64,000 nt of DNA from Perlucidibaca sp. (GCA_023265995.1 JAHFSA010000002.1:124001-188000), one strand, 5' to 3'; positions 21,459 through 31,899 are shown, numbered from the stretch's first letter. Numbers and translations: made by a program. Notes: a model not told the origin generated them from the sequence alone.

Positions 21459-22433
21459 TCAGCCCAGTCGCAGCAAGCTGTCCAGCAGCGGGCGCACGAG
21501 ACCGGCGCGCAACGGATCGGCGAGCACGGTCATCTGGCCGCTCTGGCCGGTCACCTGCAGGCGCGACATGATGACGCGATCATTGTTCACACCCTCACCG
21601 ACCGGGCTGGGCATGGCTGTGGGATCACCCTTGTCATGGAGCCTGCTGACGGGCACGCGCTTGCAGGCAGCGAGCAAGGCATCGCGGCCGACAGCATCCG
21701 CCTGCGACCAGCGCAGATCGATGACAGCGCCATAGAACACCGGCACGATGAACTGGCGCAGCTGCAGCGCCACACCCGGCAAGGCACGACCCAGGCCCTG
21801 CAGCAGACGCCGCTCGCGCGGACTGTTGCCGGCGGCATCGAGCGCGCCATCGGCAGTCAGGACATTGAAGGCCACCTGCTGCGGCCAGGTTTCGACCGTT
21901 ATGCCACGACCATTGAGCAGATCGCCGGCCTGACGCGCCAGTTCACGCACACCAGCCTTGCCACGGGCAGAGACCGGCGCCAGCACGCTGAGGTCCACGC
22001 GAGTCAGCGGCGACAGCTCGCCAATGGCATGCAGCAGCGGCGTCAGCACCGTCAGCAGCGGATCATCGAGCACCACGAGCAGGCTGTTGCCATCGGCCTC
22101 GGCCAGCGGCACCGCCTGCGGATGTGCGCGCAGATGCCCGGAGACATCCCAGACGCGCACGCCAGCCGCGAGCAAGCGCCCGGCAAGGTCATCGGCGACA
22201 TCCGCCGGAACCGCCAGAATGGCTTCATTGAGGTCATCGAAGTCAGCCGTGTCGGTGGCTTCCACCGCCAGCGGCTTGTCACGGAAAACGCGGCTTTCCT
22301 CGTCAGAACGCTCGCTGGCGAACAGGCGCAGACGGCCGACAAAGGCCGCCTGCTCTTCAAGGGCATCGAAAAAAGCGCGACCGACTTCACCGGTGGCGCC
22401 GAACAGACCGAATGACTGCGTGATGGCGCCCAT
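21459..22433 (-). CDS. Aspartate-semialdehyde dehydrogenase paralog (Usg-like)
   Basis: N-terminal GLFGATGEVGRAFFDALEE and overall semialdehyde dehydrogenase pattern; 1-nt offset overlap with asd. Confidence 0.75.
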   Translation of the reverse strand: MGAITQSFGLFGATGEVGRAFFDALEEQAAFVGRLRLFASERSDEESRVFRDKPLAVEATDTADFDDLNEAILAVPADVADDLAGRLLAAGVRVWDVSGHLRAHPQAVPLAEADGNSLLVVLDDPLLTVLTPLLHAIGELSPLTRVDLSVLAPVSARGKAGVRELARQAGDLLNGRGITVETWPQQVAFNVLTADGALDAAGNSPRERRLLQGLGRALPGVALQLRQFIVPVFYGAVIDLRWSQADAVGRDALLAACKRVPVSRLHDKGDPTAMPSPVGEGVNNDRVIMSRLQVTGQSGQMTVLADPLRAGLVRPLLDSLLRLG

Positions 22434-23551
22434 CAGGCGGCCGTTCCGCGAGCCAGCAGGATGCGCAGCATGCGGCGCAGCGGCTCTGCGGCACCCCAGA
22501 GCAGCTGGTCGCCGATCACGAAGGCCGAGATGTACTGCGGGCCGAGGTTGAGCTTGCGGACACGACCGACGCCGATCTGCAGGCCGCCGGTGATGCTGGC
22601 CGGGGTCAGCTCGTTGACGGTGATGTCACGATCGTTCGGCACCCACTTCACCCAGTCGTTGCCGGACTTGATGATGGCTTCGATCTCGGCGAGCGGCAGA
22701 TCCTGCTTCAGCTTCAGAGTCAGCGCCAGGCTGTGGCAGCGCATGGCGCCGATGCGCACGCAGAGGCCGTCGACCGGAATCACGGCATCGGTGCCGAGGA
22801 TCTTGTTGACCTCGGCCTGGCCCTTCCACTCTTCCTTGGACTGGCCGTTGTCGAGCTGCTTGTCGATCCACGGGATCAGGCCACCGGCCAGCGGTGCGCC
22901 GAAGAATTCGCGCGGAACATCCTGGCGGATGGTCTCGGCGACCTTGCGGTCGATGTCGAGGATGGCCGAGGACGGCGTCGCCAGCTCGTCAGCAACGGCG
23001 GCATTGATCACGCCCATGCCCTTGAGCAGTTCGCGCATGTGGTTGGCGCCGCCACCGGAGGCCGCCTGGTAGGTCATGGAGCTGACCCACTCGACGAGAT
23101 CTTCGCGGAACAGGCCGCCAACGCCCATCAACAGGATGGAGTTTGTGCAGTTGCCGCCGATGAAGTTCTTCACACCCTTGTCCAGCGCGGACTGGATCAG
23201 GCCGCCGTTGACCGGGTCGAGCACGATCACCGCGTCATCTTCCATGCGCAGCGTCGAGGCGGCATCGATCCAGTAGCCGTTCCAGCCGGCGGCACGCAGC
23301 TTCGGGAAGATCTCGGTGGTGTAGTCGCCACCCTGGCAGCTGATGATGGTGTCCATGGCCTTGAGGGCATCGATGCTGTGGGCATCGTGCAGCTCGCCAC
23401 CGGCCTTGCCGCCGAAGTTTGGGGCCGGAGCACCCGGATTCGAGGTGGTGAAATACACCGGATCGATCACGGCGAAATCGTTTTCTTCCACCATGCGCTG
23501 CATGAGCACGGAACCGACCATGCCGCGCCAGCCAACCAGACCTACCTTCAT
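22433..23551 (-). CDS. asd: Aspartate-semialdehyde dehydrogenase
   Basis: [45 protein letters not shown] active site. Confidence 0.96.
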   Translation of the reverse strand: MKVGLVGWRGMVGSVLMQRMVEENDFAVIDPVYFTTSNPGAPAPNFGGKAGGELHDAHSIDALKAMDTIISCQGGDYTTEIFPKLRAAGWNGYWIDAASTLRMEDDAVIVLDPVNGGLIQSALDKGVKNFIGGNCTNSILLMGVGGLFREDLVEWVSSMTYQAASGGGANHMRELLKGMGVINAAVADELATPSSAILDIDRKVAETIRQDVPREFFGAPLAGGLIPWIDKQLDNGQSKEEWKGQAEVNKILGTDAVIPVDGLCVRIGAMRCHSLALTLKLKQDLPLAEIEAIIKSGNDWVKWVPNDRDITVNELTPASITGGLQIGVGRVRKLNLGPQYISAFVIGDQLLWGAAEPLRRMLRILLARGTAA

Positions 23552-23632
23552 TTTCGCTCTCCGGGGCTTGTGGCCCACTCGTTCACGGCTGCCGACACAA
23601 CATAAAGTATGTGCGGCAAGTTTTTGATTTGA

Positions 23633-24706
23633 TTAAAGTGCATTCACCACGGCATCGCCCATGACGGCAGTGCCGACGCGGGTGGTGCCTTCGCTGTAGA
23701 TATCCGCCGTGCGCAGACCCTGATCAAGCACGCGGCCGACAGCGGCCTCGATGGCCACGGCTGCCGCCTCGGCCTTGAAGGTGTAGCGCAGCATCATGGC
23801 CACCGACAGGATGGTCGCCAGCGGATTGGCCACGCCCTTGCCTGCGATGTCCGGCGCCGAGCCGTGGCAGGGCTCGTACATGCCCTTCTTGTTCTGGTCC
23901 AGCGACGCCGACGGCAGCATGCCGATGGAGCCGGTGAGCATCGCGGCTTCATCCGAGAGGATGTCGCCGAACAGGTTGCCGGTGACGATCACGTCGAACT
24001 GCTTGGGCGCGCGCACCAGCTGCATGGCGGCATTGTCGACATACATGTGCGACAGCTGCACATCCGGGTATTCCGGAGCGATCTCGGTCACCACCTGCTT
24101 CCACAGCTCGGTGACTTCCAGCACGTTGGCCTTGTCCACCGAGAGCAGCTTCTTGTTGCGCTGCTGAGCGAGCTGGAAGGCGACATGGGCGATGCGGCGG
24201 ATCTCGGATTCGCTGTAGACGTCGGTGTTGTAGCCCTGGCGCTCGCCATTCTCCAGCGTGCGGATGCCGCGCGGCTGGCCGAAGTAGATGCCACCCGTGA
24301 GTTCACGCACGATCAGGATGTCCAGCCCGGCGACGATCTCCGGCTTCAGCGACGAGGCGCCGGCCAGCTGCGGGTAGAGGATGGCCGGACGCAGGTTGGC
24401 GAACAGGTTGAGCTCGGCGCGGATCTTGAGCAGACCGCGTTCCGGGCGGATCGAGCGCTCGATCTGGTCCCACTTCGGGCCGCCGACGGCGCCGAGCAGC
24501 ACGGCATCGGCCTGGCGCGCGGCATCCAGGGTGACGTCCGGCAGCGGCACGCCATGGGCGTCGATGGCGCAGCCGCCGAGCAGCTCGTGGCTCCAGCTCA
24601 AGCCCAGGCCGAACTGATCGTTGACCTTGGCGAGGACCTTCTCGGCCTCCGCCATGATTTCCGGGCCGATGCCGTCGCCGGCCAGAATGACAATGTGCTT
24701 GCTCAT
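23633..24706 (-). CDS. leuB: 3-isopropylmalate dehydrogenase
   Basis: [50 protein letters not shown]. Confidence 0.97.
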   Translation of the reverse strand: MSKHIVILAGDGIGPEIMAEAEKVLAKVNDQFGLGLSWSHELLGGCAIDAHGVPLPDVTLDAARQADAVLLGAVGGPKWDQIERSIRPERGLLKIRAELNLFANLRPAILYPQLAGASSLKPEIVAGLDILIVRELTGGIYFGQPRGIRTLENGERQGYNTDVYSESEIRRIAHVAFQLAQQRNKKLLSVDKANVLEVTELWKQVVTEIAPEYPDVQLSHMYVDNAAMQLVRAPKQFDVIVTGNLFGDILSDEAAMLTGSIGMLPSASLDQNKKGMYEPCHGSAPDIAGKGVANPLATILSVAMMLRYTFKAEAAAVAIEAAVGRVLDQGLRTADIYSEGTTRVGTAVMGDAVVNAL

Positions 24707-24745
24707 GTAAATCAATTCCTTAGCGTTGATACTTCAGTCTTCAGC

Positions 24746-25399
24746 TCAGCCGCGATGCAGCGAATTGAAGACCCACGGACGCGCGACCTGGGCCTTGGCC
24801 TCGAAGGCCTTGATGGCCTCGCCGTCCTGCAGGGTCAGGCCGATGTCATCGAGACCGTTGAGCAGGCAGTGGCGACGGAAGTCATCCACCTCGAAGCCGA
24901 AGGCCTCGCCGCTCGGCGTGATGACCTGGCGCTTTTCGAGGTCGACGGTGATCTCGTAGCCCTCGGTCGCGAAGCACTCGCGGAACAGCTGGTCGACCTG
25001 CGCTTCCGGCAGGATCACCGGCAGCATGCCGTTCTTGAAGCAGTTGTTGAAGAAGATGTCGGCATAGCTCGACGCGATGACGGCGCGGAAGCCGTACTCG
25101 TCCAAGGCCCAGGGCGCATGCTCGCGCGACGAGCCGCAACCGAAGTTCTGGCGCGCCAGCAGCACGCGGGCGCCCTGGTAACGTGCCTGGTTGAGCACGA
25201 AGTCCGGGTTGAGCGGACGCTTGCTGCAATCCTGGCCGGGATAGCCTTCGTCGAGGTAGCGCCACTCATCGAAGAGGTTGACGCCAAAGCCGGTGCGCTT
25301 GATCGACTTCAGGAACTGCTTCGGGATGATCTGGTCGGTGTCGACGTTGGCGCGATCGAGCGGCGCCGCGAGACCCTTGATGACAGTGAACTTCTGCAT
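24746..25399 (-). CDS. leuD: 3-isopropylmalate dehydratase small subunit
   Basis: [33 protein letters not shown]. Confidence 0.97.
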   Translation of the reverse strand: MQKFTVIKGLAAPLDRANVDTDQIIPKQFLKSIKRTGFGVNLFDEWRYLDEGYPGQDCSKRPLNPDFVLNQARYQGARVLLARQNFGCGSSREHAPWALDEYGFRAVIASSYADIFFNNCFKNGMLPVILPEAQVDQLFRECFATEGYEITVDLEKRQVITPSGEAFGFEVDDFRRHCLLNGLDDIGLTLQDGEAIKAFEAKAQVARPWVFNSLHRG

Positions 25400-25420
25400 G
25401 ATCTTGCTCCTATTCAGCCA

Positions 25421-26839
25421 TCAAAAGCTGCGAACGTCGACGAAGTGGCCGGCAATAGCCGCCGCTGCCGCCATCGCCGGGCTGACCAGGTGGGTACGGC
25501 CGCCGTTGCCCTGGCGACCCTCGAAATTGCGGTTGGATGTCGAGGCGCAGTGCTCGCCGGCACCAAGCTTGTCGGCATTCATGGCCAGGCACATGGAGCA
25601 GCCCGGCTCGCGCCACTCGAAACCGGCGGCGAGGAAGATCTGGTCGAGACCTTCGGCCTCGGCCTGCTGCTTCACCAGACCGGAGCCCGGCACCACCATG
25701 GCCTGCTTGATCGTGCTGGCAACATGACGACCCTTGGCGACGGCGGCGGCGGCACGCAGATCCTCGATGCGCGAGTTGGTGCAGGAGCCGATGAAGACGC
25801 GGTCGAGCTGGATGTCGGTGATTTTCTGACCGGCATGCAGGCCCATGTACTGATAGGCGCGCTCGAACGAATTGCGCTCGACGGCATCCTCGGCGTCATC
25901 CAGGGTCGGCACGCTGGCGGTGACCGGCACCACCATTTCCGGGCTGGTGCCCCAGCTCACCTGCGGCTCGATGGCGGCGCCATCCATGACCACGACGGTG
26001 TCGAAGACAGCATCGGCGTCGGAATGCAGGGTCTGCCAGTAGGCCACGGCGGCATCCCACTGTTCGCCGGTGGGGGCGAACGGCTTGCCGCGGAAGTACT
26101 CGAAGGTCTTCTCGTCAGCGGCGACCATGCCGACACGGGCACCGGCCTCGATGGCCATGTTGCACACGGTCATGCGGCCTTCCATGCTCATGTCGCGGAA
26201 GACCTGGCCGCCGAACTCGATGGCGTGGCCGTTGCCGCCGGCAGTGCCGATCTTGCCGATGATGGCGAGCACGACATCCTTGGAGGTCACGCCGGCGCCG
26301 AGCACGCCGTCGACGCGGACGAGCATGTTCTTCGACTTCTTCTGGATCAGGCACTGGGTGGCGAGCACGTGCTCGACCTCCGAGGTGCCGATGCCGTGCG
26401 CGAGGCAGGCGAAGGCGCCATGGGTCGCGGTGTGCGAGTCGCCGCAGACCACGGTCATGCCCGGCAGCGTCAGGCCCTGCTCGGGGCCGACCACGTGCAC
26501 GATGCCCTGACGCACATCATTGATGGTGAACTCGACGACGCCGAAATCACGGCAGTTGTCGTCCAGCGTCTGCACCTGGATGCGCGAGGTCTCGTCGGCG
26601 ATGGCGGCAACGCCACCGGCGCGCTCGGCCTTGTCGGTCGGCACGTTGTGGTCCGGCGTGGCGACATTGGCATCGAGACGCCAGGGCTTGCGGCCAGCCA
26701 GCTTGAGGCCTTCGAAGGCCTGCGGCGAGGTGACTTCGTGCAGCAGCTGACGATCGATATAGATGAGGCAGGAGCCATCGTCGCGCTGAGCAACGAGATG
26801 GTCATCCCACAACTTGTCGTACAAGGTCTTGCCGGCCAT
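25421..26839 (-). CDS. leuC: 3-isopropylmalate dehydratase large subunit
   Basis: [65 protein letters not shown]. Confidence 0.97.
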   Translation of the reverse strand: MAGKTLYDKLWDDHLVAQRDDGSCLIYIDRQLLHEVTSPQAFEGLKLAGRKPWRLDANVATPDHNVPTDKAERAGGVAAIADETSRIQVQTLDDNCRDFGVVEFTINDVRQGIVHVVGPEQGLTLPGMTVVCGDSHTATHGAFACLAHGIGTSEVEHVLATQCLIQKKSKNMLVRVDGVLGAGVTSKDVVLAIIGKIGTAGGNGHAIEFGGQVFRDMSMEGRMTVCNMAIEAGARVGMVAADEKTFEYFRGKPFAPTGEQWDAAVAYWQTLHSDADAVFDTVVVMDGAAIEPQVSWGTSPEMVVPVTASVPTLDDAEDAVERNSFERAYQYMGLHAGQKITDIQLDRVFIGSCTNSRIEDLRAAAAVAKGRHVASTIKQAMVVPGSGLVKQQAEAEGLDQIFLAAGFEWREPGCSMCLAMNADKLGAGEHCASTSNRNFEGRQGNGGRTHLVSPAMAAAAAIAGHFVDVRSF

Positions 26840-26954
26840 GACAGCCTCCCGGTTACAGATCTGACAGCAGATCACTGTTTCGATGGGGCAAGACTAGTGT
26901 GGCGCGTGAGATAAATCCAATTTATAGTTTTTATATGACCAATTACTTATTGGA
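26840..26954. promoter_or_regulatory. Divergent leuC/LysR-regulator intergenic region
   Basis: AT-rich stretch (ataaatccaatttatagtttttatatgacc) between divergently oriented leuC and a LysR-type regulator. Confidence 0.6.
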
Positions 26955-27869
26955 ATGCCAATGGATACCGCCGTGCTGCAAGCCTTCATCGCCGTCGCCA
27001 GCCACGAGTCCTTCTCGCAGGCCGCGGAAACCCTGCATCTGACCCAGCCGGCGGTGACCAAGCGCATCCAGACCCTGGAGGAGCAGCTAGGCACCTCGCT
27101 GTTCGACCGCGTCGGCCGCCGCGTCACCCTCACCGAGGCCGGCCGCGCCCTGCTCCCGCGCGCGCGCCAGTGGCTGCACGACCTCGATGACATGCGCCGG
27201 CTGGTCAGCGACTTCTCGGCGCCGGCCACCGGCCAGCTCACCGGCACGCTCACCGTCGGCACCAGCCATCACATCGGTCTGCACCGCCTGCCGCCGGCCC
27301 TGCGCGCGTTCAGCACCACGCATCCGCAGGTGCGCCTCGACATCCGCTTCATCGACTCCGAACAGGCTTACGACGCCGTGCTCTCCGGCGAGCTGGAACT
27401 GGGCATAGTCACCCTGCCGCCGGAACCGGATGACCGCCTGATCGCCAGGGTCATCTGGCCCGACCCGCTGGCCTTCGTGGTCGCCGCCGGGCATCCGCTG
27501 GCCGCGCGCCGCGACGATGCCGGCGGCATCATGGCCGCCGACCTCGCGCCCTACCCGGCCATCCTGCCGTCATCCTCGACCTTCACGCGTCAGATCGCCG
27601 AGCAGATGTTCCAGCGCGAAGGCCTCAAGCTCAACGTCAACCTGGTCACCAACTACCTGGAAACCATCAAGATGATGGTGTCGATCGGCCTTGGCTGGGG
27701 CGTGCTGCCGGCCAGCATGTGCGATGCCGAGGTGGTGGCGGTGCCGTTGCAGGGCGTGACGCTGAGCCGCGACCTCGGTGTCGTCTATCACCCGCGCAGG
27801 GTGCTCTCGCGCGCCGCCAGCGCCATGCTCGGCCTGCTCGAGCAGGAGGCCGGAGAACGCGTTGCCTGA
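26955..27869 (+). CDS. LysR-family transcriptional regulator
   Basis: N-terminal HTH FIAVASHESFSQAAETLHLTQPAVTKRIQTLEEQLGTSLFDR. Confidence 0.94.
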   Translation: MPMDTAVLQAFIAVASHESFSQAAETLHLTQPAVTKRIQTLEEQLGTSLFDRVGRRVTLTEAGRALLPRARQWLHDLDDMRRLVSDFSAPATGQLTGTLTVGTSHHIGLHRLPPALRAFSTTHPQVRLDIRFIDSEQAYDAVLSGELELGIVTLPPEPDDRLIARVIWPDPLAFVVAAGHPLAARRDDAGGIMAADLAPYPAILPSSSTFTRQIAEQMFQREGLKLNVNLVTNYLETIKMMVSIGLGWGVLPASMCDAEVVAVPLQGVTLSRDLGVVYHPRRVLSRAASAMLGLLEQEAGERVA

Positions 27870-27932
27870 GCACCCTATAAGGCATAGATTGAAGTGGCGA
27901 GGAACGCTGCCCCGCCTACCGGAGGACGCATC

Positions 27933-28196
27933 ATGAACCGCCTTGCCCGCCTCGGTCTCGTCTGCGGCCTGTTGCTGCTGCCAACCGCCCGCGCCGCCGA
28001 CATCGCCATCAGCGACAGCAACTCCAGCGGCGGACCGGTCGCCACCCTCTGGATCATGACCAAGACCACATTCGGCTACGACAGCCGCTATCTGCGCTAC
28101 CCCGACATGGCATCCTGCCAGCAGGCCCTGGCACAGCAGCAGGAGCCGGCAACGCCGGGCACCGAGCGCTGGTGCGCCGCGACGCCAGCCCGCTGA
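27933..28196 (+). CDS. Small secreted hypothetical protein
   Basis: Signal peptide MNRLARLGLVCGLLLLPTARAAD, 87 aa. Confidence 0.55.
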   Translation: MNRLARLGLVCGLLLLPTARAADIAISDSNSSGGPVATLWIMTKTTFGYDSRYLRYPDMASCQQALAQQQEPATPGTERWCAATPAR

Positions 28197-28380
28197 TCGC
28201 CCGACGCAGCGACAGCCTGCCGACCCGGCCGGGCATGGCACGACATTGTTAATTCATGTAAGTTGCAGCACTTCAAGCCCGCTGATGACCGGCTTCTCAC
28301 CCGCCCGAGGCGTGTGAAGGGCCCGCTCCACGTGCAAAACCATCCTGATGCAGCATACCCATGCACGGAGCCCTGGTCCG

Positions 28381-29325
28381 ATGATGACCTTGCCTGATCC
28401 GCTTGCCCGTCCGCCCATCGGCCGCAGTCTGCGTGCCCAGCGCGACATTCTCGGCCTGTCGCTCGATGACGCTGCCGAACTCACCATGATGCGCGCGGAA
28501 ACCCTGCGCCACATCGAGGCCGACGACTTCGACACCCTGCCCGAGCCGGTTTTCGTGCGCGGCTATCTGCGCAAGTACGCCCATGCCCTGGGGCTTTCCG
28601 GCGAAGAGCTGGTGGCCCAGTTCGACCTCTGGCAGCGCATTCTCGCCGACATGCAGGCCGAAGCCGCGGCACAGACAATGCCGGCCCCGACGCCGCTGTC
28701 GGCACGACTCTCCAGCCAGCTGGTCGATGCCGGCCACGGCCTGATCCTGATCACGCTGAAAGGCTGGCATGAGGGTCGCGCAGCGCTGAGCCGCATGCCG
28801 GCCGTGCAGTTGCCCCAGGTTGTGGGCATCTGCTGCGCAGCCGGCCTCGCCTGCCTGTTCATGCTACCGACGGACCAGCCGGGCGGACAGGGCCCGACGC
28901 CCATGGCCGCTGTCGCCAGTGCCCGGGCTGAAACTGCCGCCCCGCTCAGTCAGCCGGCCGTGGCCGTGACCCCGGCTGCCAGCACGCCGCTGGCCGTGCC
29001 CGCAGTTGCCGAGCATCAGCCGGCCATTGCGGCAACGGTCGCCACAATGACTCCGCCTGCCGCCAGCAAGCATGTCGCTGCCGCCAAAGTGGCCGGAGCG
29101 GCTGCCGTCGACATGACCACCACGCTGGTGGCCAGCGATCTGACTCATGTCAGGGTCAGCGACAGCCATGGCCTCGTGGTCTTCAACGGTCTGCTGCATC
29201 GCGACGAAACCCTGCGCCTGAGCGGCGAGCCGCCCTTCCACATCGTGCCGGCGCGCCCGGGTCTGGTGAAGGTCTGGCGCAACGGCCGCAACATCACCGA
29301 CACCCGCCTCGCCGAGCTGAACTGA
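28381..29325 (+). CDS. RodZ-like HTH membrane protein
   Basis: GRSLRAQRDILGLSLDDAAELTMMRAETLRHIEADDFDTLPEPVFVRGYLRKYAHAL (HTH_25), TM, C-terminal DUF4115-like domain. Confidence 0.8.
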   Translation: MMTLPDPLARPPIGRSLRAQRDILGLSLDDAAELTMMRAETLRHIEADDFDTLPEPVFVRGYLRKYAHALGLSGEELVAQFDLWQRILADMQAEAAAQTMPAPTPLSARLSSQLVDAGHGLILITLKGWHEGRAALSRMPAVQLPQVVGICCAAGLACLFMLPTDQPGGQGPTPMAAVASARAETAAPLSQPAVAVTPAASTPLAVPAVAEHQPAIAATVATMTPPAASKHVAAAKVAGAAAVDMTTTLVASDLTHVRVSDSHGLVVFNGLLHRDETLRLSGEPPFHIVPARPGLVKVWRNGRNITDTRLAELN

Positions 29326-29338
29326 GTCATCCGCCCGC

Positions 29339-30610
29339 CTAGACCGCCCGCACCACCGGCAGCTCGCGCAGGCAGGTGGTGTAGCGCGGCGAGCGCATGC
29401 CGGCACGCATCAGCCAGGCCTGGCTCAGGTTCACGCTGGCCACCTTCAGGGTATCGCGCCCCTGCTCGCGATTGATGCGGTCGAGCACGGCCATGAGCCG
29501 TTGCCGGCGCGGGTCGTCGCCGGGCCGGAACAGATACGGCTGGGCCTCGCTCTCGGCGCAGAGACCGCCCAGCATGACACCCACCTTCTGATAGCCATGG
29601 CCAGGCCGGTAGAGGCGACGCAGCCCCTCGACCGCCGCCGCCACCAGCGCGCCGGTATCGGACGAGGGTGCCGGCAGCGCCACCAGCGTGCTCTCGCGAT
29701 GCTGCGCATCCTGCTGCCGATTGGGATTGGTGCGGATCATGACGTGCACGTATTGCGCCTGTCCGTGCTGGGCTCGCAGACGCGCCGCGACCACAGCGGC
29801 ATGGTGCGCCACCGCCGCATGCAGCACCTCCGGCTCATGTGCCAGCTGCCCGAAGGAGCGCGTCGACATGAGCTGCCGGCGCGGCTCTCCAGCCATTTCC
29901 AGATCCAGACAGGACTCGCCGTTGAGCTCGCGCACCACGCGCTCCTGAACCACGCTGAAGCGACGGCGCATGTCGACCGGATCCGCGCGCCGGAGATCAA
30001 GCGCGCTGCGTATGCCGAGAGCCTCCAGGCGCTCCGCCAGCCGGTAGCCGACGCCCCAGACCGCGCTCGCCGGACAGGCCGCCATGAGACGATCGATCAG
30101 GTCCGGGCCATGATCCAGCACATTGAACACACCGCCCCAGCACGACTGCTGCTTGGCGACATGATTGGCGAACTTGGCGAGCGTCTTGCTGGGACCTATG
30201 CCGACTCCGCAGGAGAGCTTGATGCGCTGCAGCAGCGCCTGACGCATGGCCACGCCATGACGGGTCGCATCCGCCATGCCGGTCAGGGCCAGAAAGGCCT
30301 CGTCTATGCTGTAGCTCTCCACACCCGGCGCGAACTCGCCCAGTATGCTCACCATGCGCCGCGACATGTCGCCATAGAGCGCGTAATTGCTGCTGCGCAC
30401 CAGCACACCGTGCTGCCGGAAGAAGTCGCGCCACTCGTGCAGCGGCGCGCCCATGCGTATGCCCAGCGCCCTCGCCTCGGCCGAGCGCGAAACTATGCAG
30501 CCGTCATTGTTGGACAGCACCACCAGCGGCCGACCGGCCAGCGTCGGCGCGAAGACCTGCTCGCAGCTCGCGTAGAAGTTGTTGGCATCGACCAGGGCGA
30601 AAAGACTCAC
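29339..30610 (-). CDS. umuC: DNA polymerase V catalytic subunit (Y family)
   Basis: SLFALVDANNFYASCEQVFAPTLAGRPLVVLSNNDGCIVSRSAEARALGI, YSIDEAF; GTG at 30610 overlaps umuD stop. Confidence 0.95.
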   Translation of the reverse strand: MSLFALVDANNFYASCEQVFAPTLAGRPLVVLSNNDGCIVSRSAEARALGIRMGAPLHEWRDFFRQHGVLVRSSNYALYGDMSRRMVSILGEFAPGVESYSIDEAFLALTGMADATRHGVAMRQALLQRIKLSCGVGIGPSKTLAKFANHVAKQQSCWGGVFNVLDHGPDLIDRLMAACPASAVWGVGYRLAERLEALGIRSALDLRRADPVDMRRRFSVVQERVVRELNGESCLDLEMAGEPRRQLMSTRSFGQLAHEPEVLHAAVAHHAAVVAARLRAQHGQAQYVHVMIRTNPNRQQDAQHRESTLVALPAPSSDTGALVAAAVEGLRRLYRPGHGYQKVGVMLGGLCAESEAQPYLFRPGDDPRRQRLMAVLDRINREQGRDTLKVASVNLSQAWLMRAGMRSPRYTTCLRELPVVRAV

Positions 30611-31038
30611 GACCGGAACTGCGTGATGGCCGCCACGACGACGCCGAAGACCTGCAGCTCCTCGCCGGGAGGCACGCGAATCACCGGATAATCGGGATTG
30701 GCCGGATGCAGCTCGGCACCGTGGCGCCCCTGCCGGAAGCGCTTGAGCGTGAACTCGCCGGCCACGCTGGCCACCACGATGTCGCCATGTGCCGGACGAC
30801 GCCCGCCCTCCACCGCCACCAGCGAGCCGTCGAGTATGCCGGCGTCGCGCATGGAGTCGCCCTGCACGCGCAGGAAGAAGGTCGCGGCGGCATCGCGCAC
30901 GACCAGTTCGTTGAGATCGATGGGCTGGTCGAGATAGTCGGCCGCCGGAGACGGAAAGCCGGCGCGCACAGGCAACACGTACAGCGGCAGGGCACAACGT
31001 GGCGGGTCAACCAGGGCAGAAGCAAGAATACTGTTCAT
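30607..31038 (-). CDS. umuD: UmuD-type S24 peptidase / Pol V accessory subunit
   Basis: Cleavage site RAG-FPSPAADY, catalytic GDSM and TLKRF. Confidence 0.95.
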   Translation of the reverse strand: MNSILASALVDPPRCALPLYVLPVRAGFPSPAADYLDQPIDLNELVVRDAAATFFLRVQGDSMRDAGILDGSLVAVEGGRRPAHGDIVVASVAGEFTLKRFRQGRHGAELHPANPDYPVIRVPPGEELQVFGVVVAAITQFRS

Positions 31039-31056
31039 ATGATCAGTATTCTTGCT
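31021..31056. promoter_or_regulatory. Candidate SOS/LexA-like operator: AGCAAGAATACTG-TTCATATGAT-CAGTATTCTTGCT
   Basis: Perfect 13-bp inverted arms with a CTG-N10-CAG core at the start of umuD. Confidence 0.72.
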
Positions 31057-31082
31057 TTTATACAGGAGAAGTCAATGACTGG

Positions 31083-31376
31083 TCAGGACGGTACCGCGTG
31101 CAGCCGCAGACCCAGGGCCTGGGTGACCTTGAGAATGGTATCGAAGCTGGGGACGCGCTCACCGGACAGCGCCTTGTACAGACTCTCCCGCGACAGTCCG
31201 GTCGCACGCGCGATCCGAGCCATTCCTTGCGCTCTCGCAATATCGCCCAGTGCCTTGGCAATGAACGCGGCATCACCCCCCGCCTCCGCCATGCAGGCAT
31301 CCAGATAGTGCGCCATCTCTTCCGGTGTGCGGAGATGCTCGGCGACATCATATGCAGTGGTTTCAAGCGTCATCAT
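31083..31376 (-). CDS. Addiction-module antidote (HTH; HigA/TIGR02684-like)
   Basis: YDVAEHLRTPEEMAHYLDACMAE..FIAKALGDIARAQGMARIARATGLSRESLYKALSGERVPSFDTILKVTQALGL. Confidence 0.88.
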   Translation of the reverse strand: MMTLETTAYDVAEHLRTPEEMAHYLDACMAEAGGDAAFIAKALGDIARAQGMARIARATGLSRESLYKALSGERVPSFDTILKVTQALGLRLHAVPS

Positions 31377-31683
31377 GCGCCTCCAGCTGTCGTGCCATGC
31401 GCCGAGCCACATCGATATCCATGACCTGGCTGGATTTGTCTCCGCCGGCCAGCAGGATGATCAACTGACGCCCCTGCCGTGTGAAATAAACGCGATAGCC
31501 CGGGCCGTGATCAATGCGCAACTCAGTAACGCGATCTCCCACGAACCTGGCATCGCCCGGATGCCCTGCAGCCAGGCGCTCGATACGCATTTGAATGCGC
31601 GCACGCGCCCTCAGGTCACCGAGACCATCGAGCCACGCGGCATAGCGGGCGGTTTTCCGGAGTTCCACCATGAGTGTATCCAT
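31363..31683 (-). CDS. RelE/HigB-like addiction-module killer protein (TIGR02683-like)
   Basis: RKTARYAAWLDGLGDLRARARIQMRIERLAAGHPGDARFVGDRVTELRIDHGPGYRVYFTRQGRQLIILLAGGDKSSQ; overlaps the antidote gene. Confidence 0.9.
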   Translation of the reverse strand: MDTLMVELRKTARYAAWLDGLGDLRARARIQMRIERLAAGHPGDARFVGDRVTELRIDHGPGYRVYFTRQGRQLIILLAGGDKSSQVMDIDVARRMARQLEAHDDA

Positions 31684-31899
31684 CTGGCTACAAACAGGCA
31701 AACGCTGCCTACCCATCAAAGGTAGGCACGACTCCGTCAATCCGCTGAAAAACACGCACCCGGCCTTCTTTCTGGTACGTCATTACCAACTTGATCTGTC
31801 ACCGGCGTTTCAAGACATAAACCCGGCGTCCGGCAACTGGCCGAAATACCCTGTCTGCCGACAATGTTACATTACCAAAAGAACAGAGGTAGCCAGCCC

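Noticed and set aside
23864-26914. 1016-aa plus-strand ORF opposite leuB, leuD and leuC
   Set aside because: Antisense artefact; crosses gene boundaries and has no recognisable domain
30706-31308. Plus-strand ORFs starting near the umuD palindrome
   Set aside because: Apparent start symmetry (ATG-ATC-AGT-ATT-CTT-GCT) is caused by the palindrome; the rest is antisense to the antitoxin/umuD
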